DNA of 64,000 nt from Bactericera cockerelli (lineage: Eukaryota; Arthropoda; Insecta; Hemiptera; Triozidae), in contig CM044959.1 in assembly GCA_024516035.1 (NCBI GenBank), positions 22,618,884 through 22,682,883 of the forward strand, written 5' to 3'. Made by a program: the position numbers and the translations under genes. The notes beneath the pieces were generated by a model. It made no database searches. It was not told the origin of the DNA and was given only the letters and a program-made list of their open reading frames with translations. How positions within the stretch are numbered: position 1 is the first letter of the stretch; each line of letters starts with the position of its first letter. Positions 63,481-64,000 of this stretch are shown here, one piece after another.

Positions 63481-64000
63481 ATTTTTTAAGCCGGGTTTAT
63501 GTACTCGTATGTATGCAGTTTTACATTTATCAGGAAATATTCCAGTTTTCTAAAGGTTTATTATTCCAGTTTTTAAAGGACAAGAGAGAAACTCTGCACA
63601 TTTTATAACTTCTCGGAGGTAAAATCATAATGAAGTAAATTTCAATGATTTTCCTGAGAGTCTGCATAGGTAGGTACTTATCTATGTAGGTAAGCTCTTT
63701 AAAATTTTGTATTTTTGGACTCATTTTCCATACATCTCTTAGTATTCATAGGTATTACTTATCTTTTACTAAGTATTGTTTATTACCTTTATAGAGGTAC
63801 TTATTGTATACCGTGTTTTGCAGAACCCAATGAGTGGAATATACCCTTTTTGGTAGGAAACACGGAAACCGAGAAGATAATGACGAATCATCATTCATGA
63901 GGCCATTTAGAGTATAGCGTATTCTACCAGTTATACATTTAGGTAGACACAATAAATATTTTAGTTTCAATAATCTTTAGATATCCTGTTATCTATTGAC
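63481..64000. other. Window end, nothing recognised
   Basis: AT-rich sequence with short open frames on both strands and no domain, repeat or splice pattern that I can support. Confidence 0.5.

Overview
The window is animal nuclear DNA: AT-rich, intron-bearing and crowded with SINEs, MITEs and other repeats. The protein families point to an insect; I would guess a hemipteran, but no sequence here fixes the order. There is no operon structure, and almost every open frame on either strand is a chance ORF or part of a repeat.

Two protein-coding genes can be supported. (1) On the + strand, two 3'-terminal exons (4004-4208, 4813-5446) of a rhodopsin-class GPCR, most like the orphan GPR21/GPR52-type receptors; TM1 and the N-terminus are not found and probably lie before base 1. 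(2) On the - strand, nearly all of a TRPA1 channel gene. Twenty coding exons are mapped at base level between 50838 and 16432. Their splice phases all join, giving about 1205 residues plus an unproven first exon (candidate 59644-59724). The order is: N-terminal segment, about 16-18 ankyrin repeats (36285-23181), pre-S1 linker (22822-20923), S1-S6 and pore (21114-18690), C-terminal helix/coiled coil (18176-17572) and the acidic/basic tail (16587-16432).

The TRPA1 locus carries the unusual features. The exon at 18016-18176 has one extra A in a six-A run, which breaks the frame after the pore. Intron 14 holds an 11-copy, ~82-bp minisatellite (21071-21950) in which every copy duplicates the exon-15 3' splice site (branch-like CTAAC, pyrimidine stretch, AG) and about 45 nt of coding sequence. 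The 14-kb intron upstream of exon 3 holds a decayed ~2-kb local duplicate (about 46.7-48.6 kb) of the segment that carries exon 2 (48.9-51.4 kb), including a pseudo-exon and a decayed copy of the adjacent mariner element.

Region by region: 1-4000 is unassigned DNA with a 5S-derived SINE and a 386-bp MITE; 4.0-5.5 kb GPCR; 5.5-16.4 kb intergenic with a few repeats; 16.4-50.8 kb TRPA1 with introns containing two palindromic CAGGGTG-ended foldback elements, three TTAACAC-ended MITEs, several tRNA-derived SINE families, a 22-bp minisatellite and a mariner remnant; 51-64 kb presumed TRPA1 5' intron/upstream DNA with SINEs, a CA/GACA microsatellite, a 43-bp minisatellite and a LINE-like fragment. 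No rRNA operon, functional tRNA gene or CRISPR was seen; the 5S-like and tRNA-like segments are heads of SINEs.
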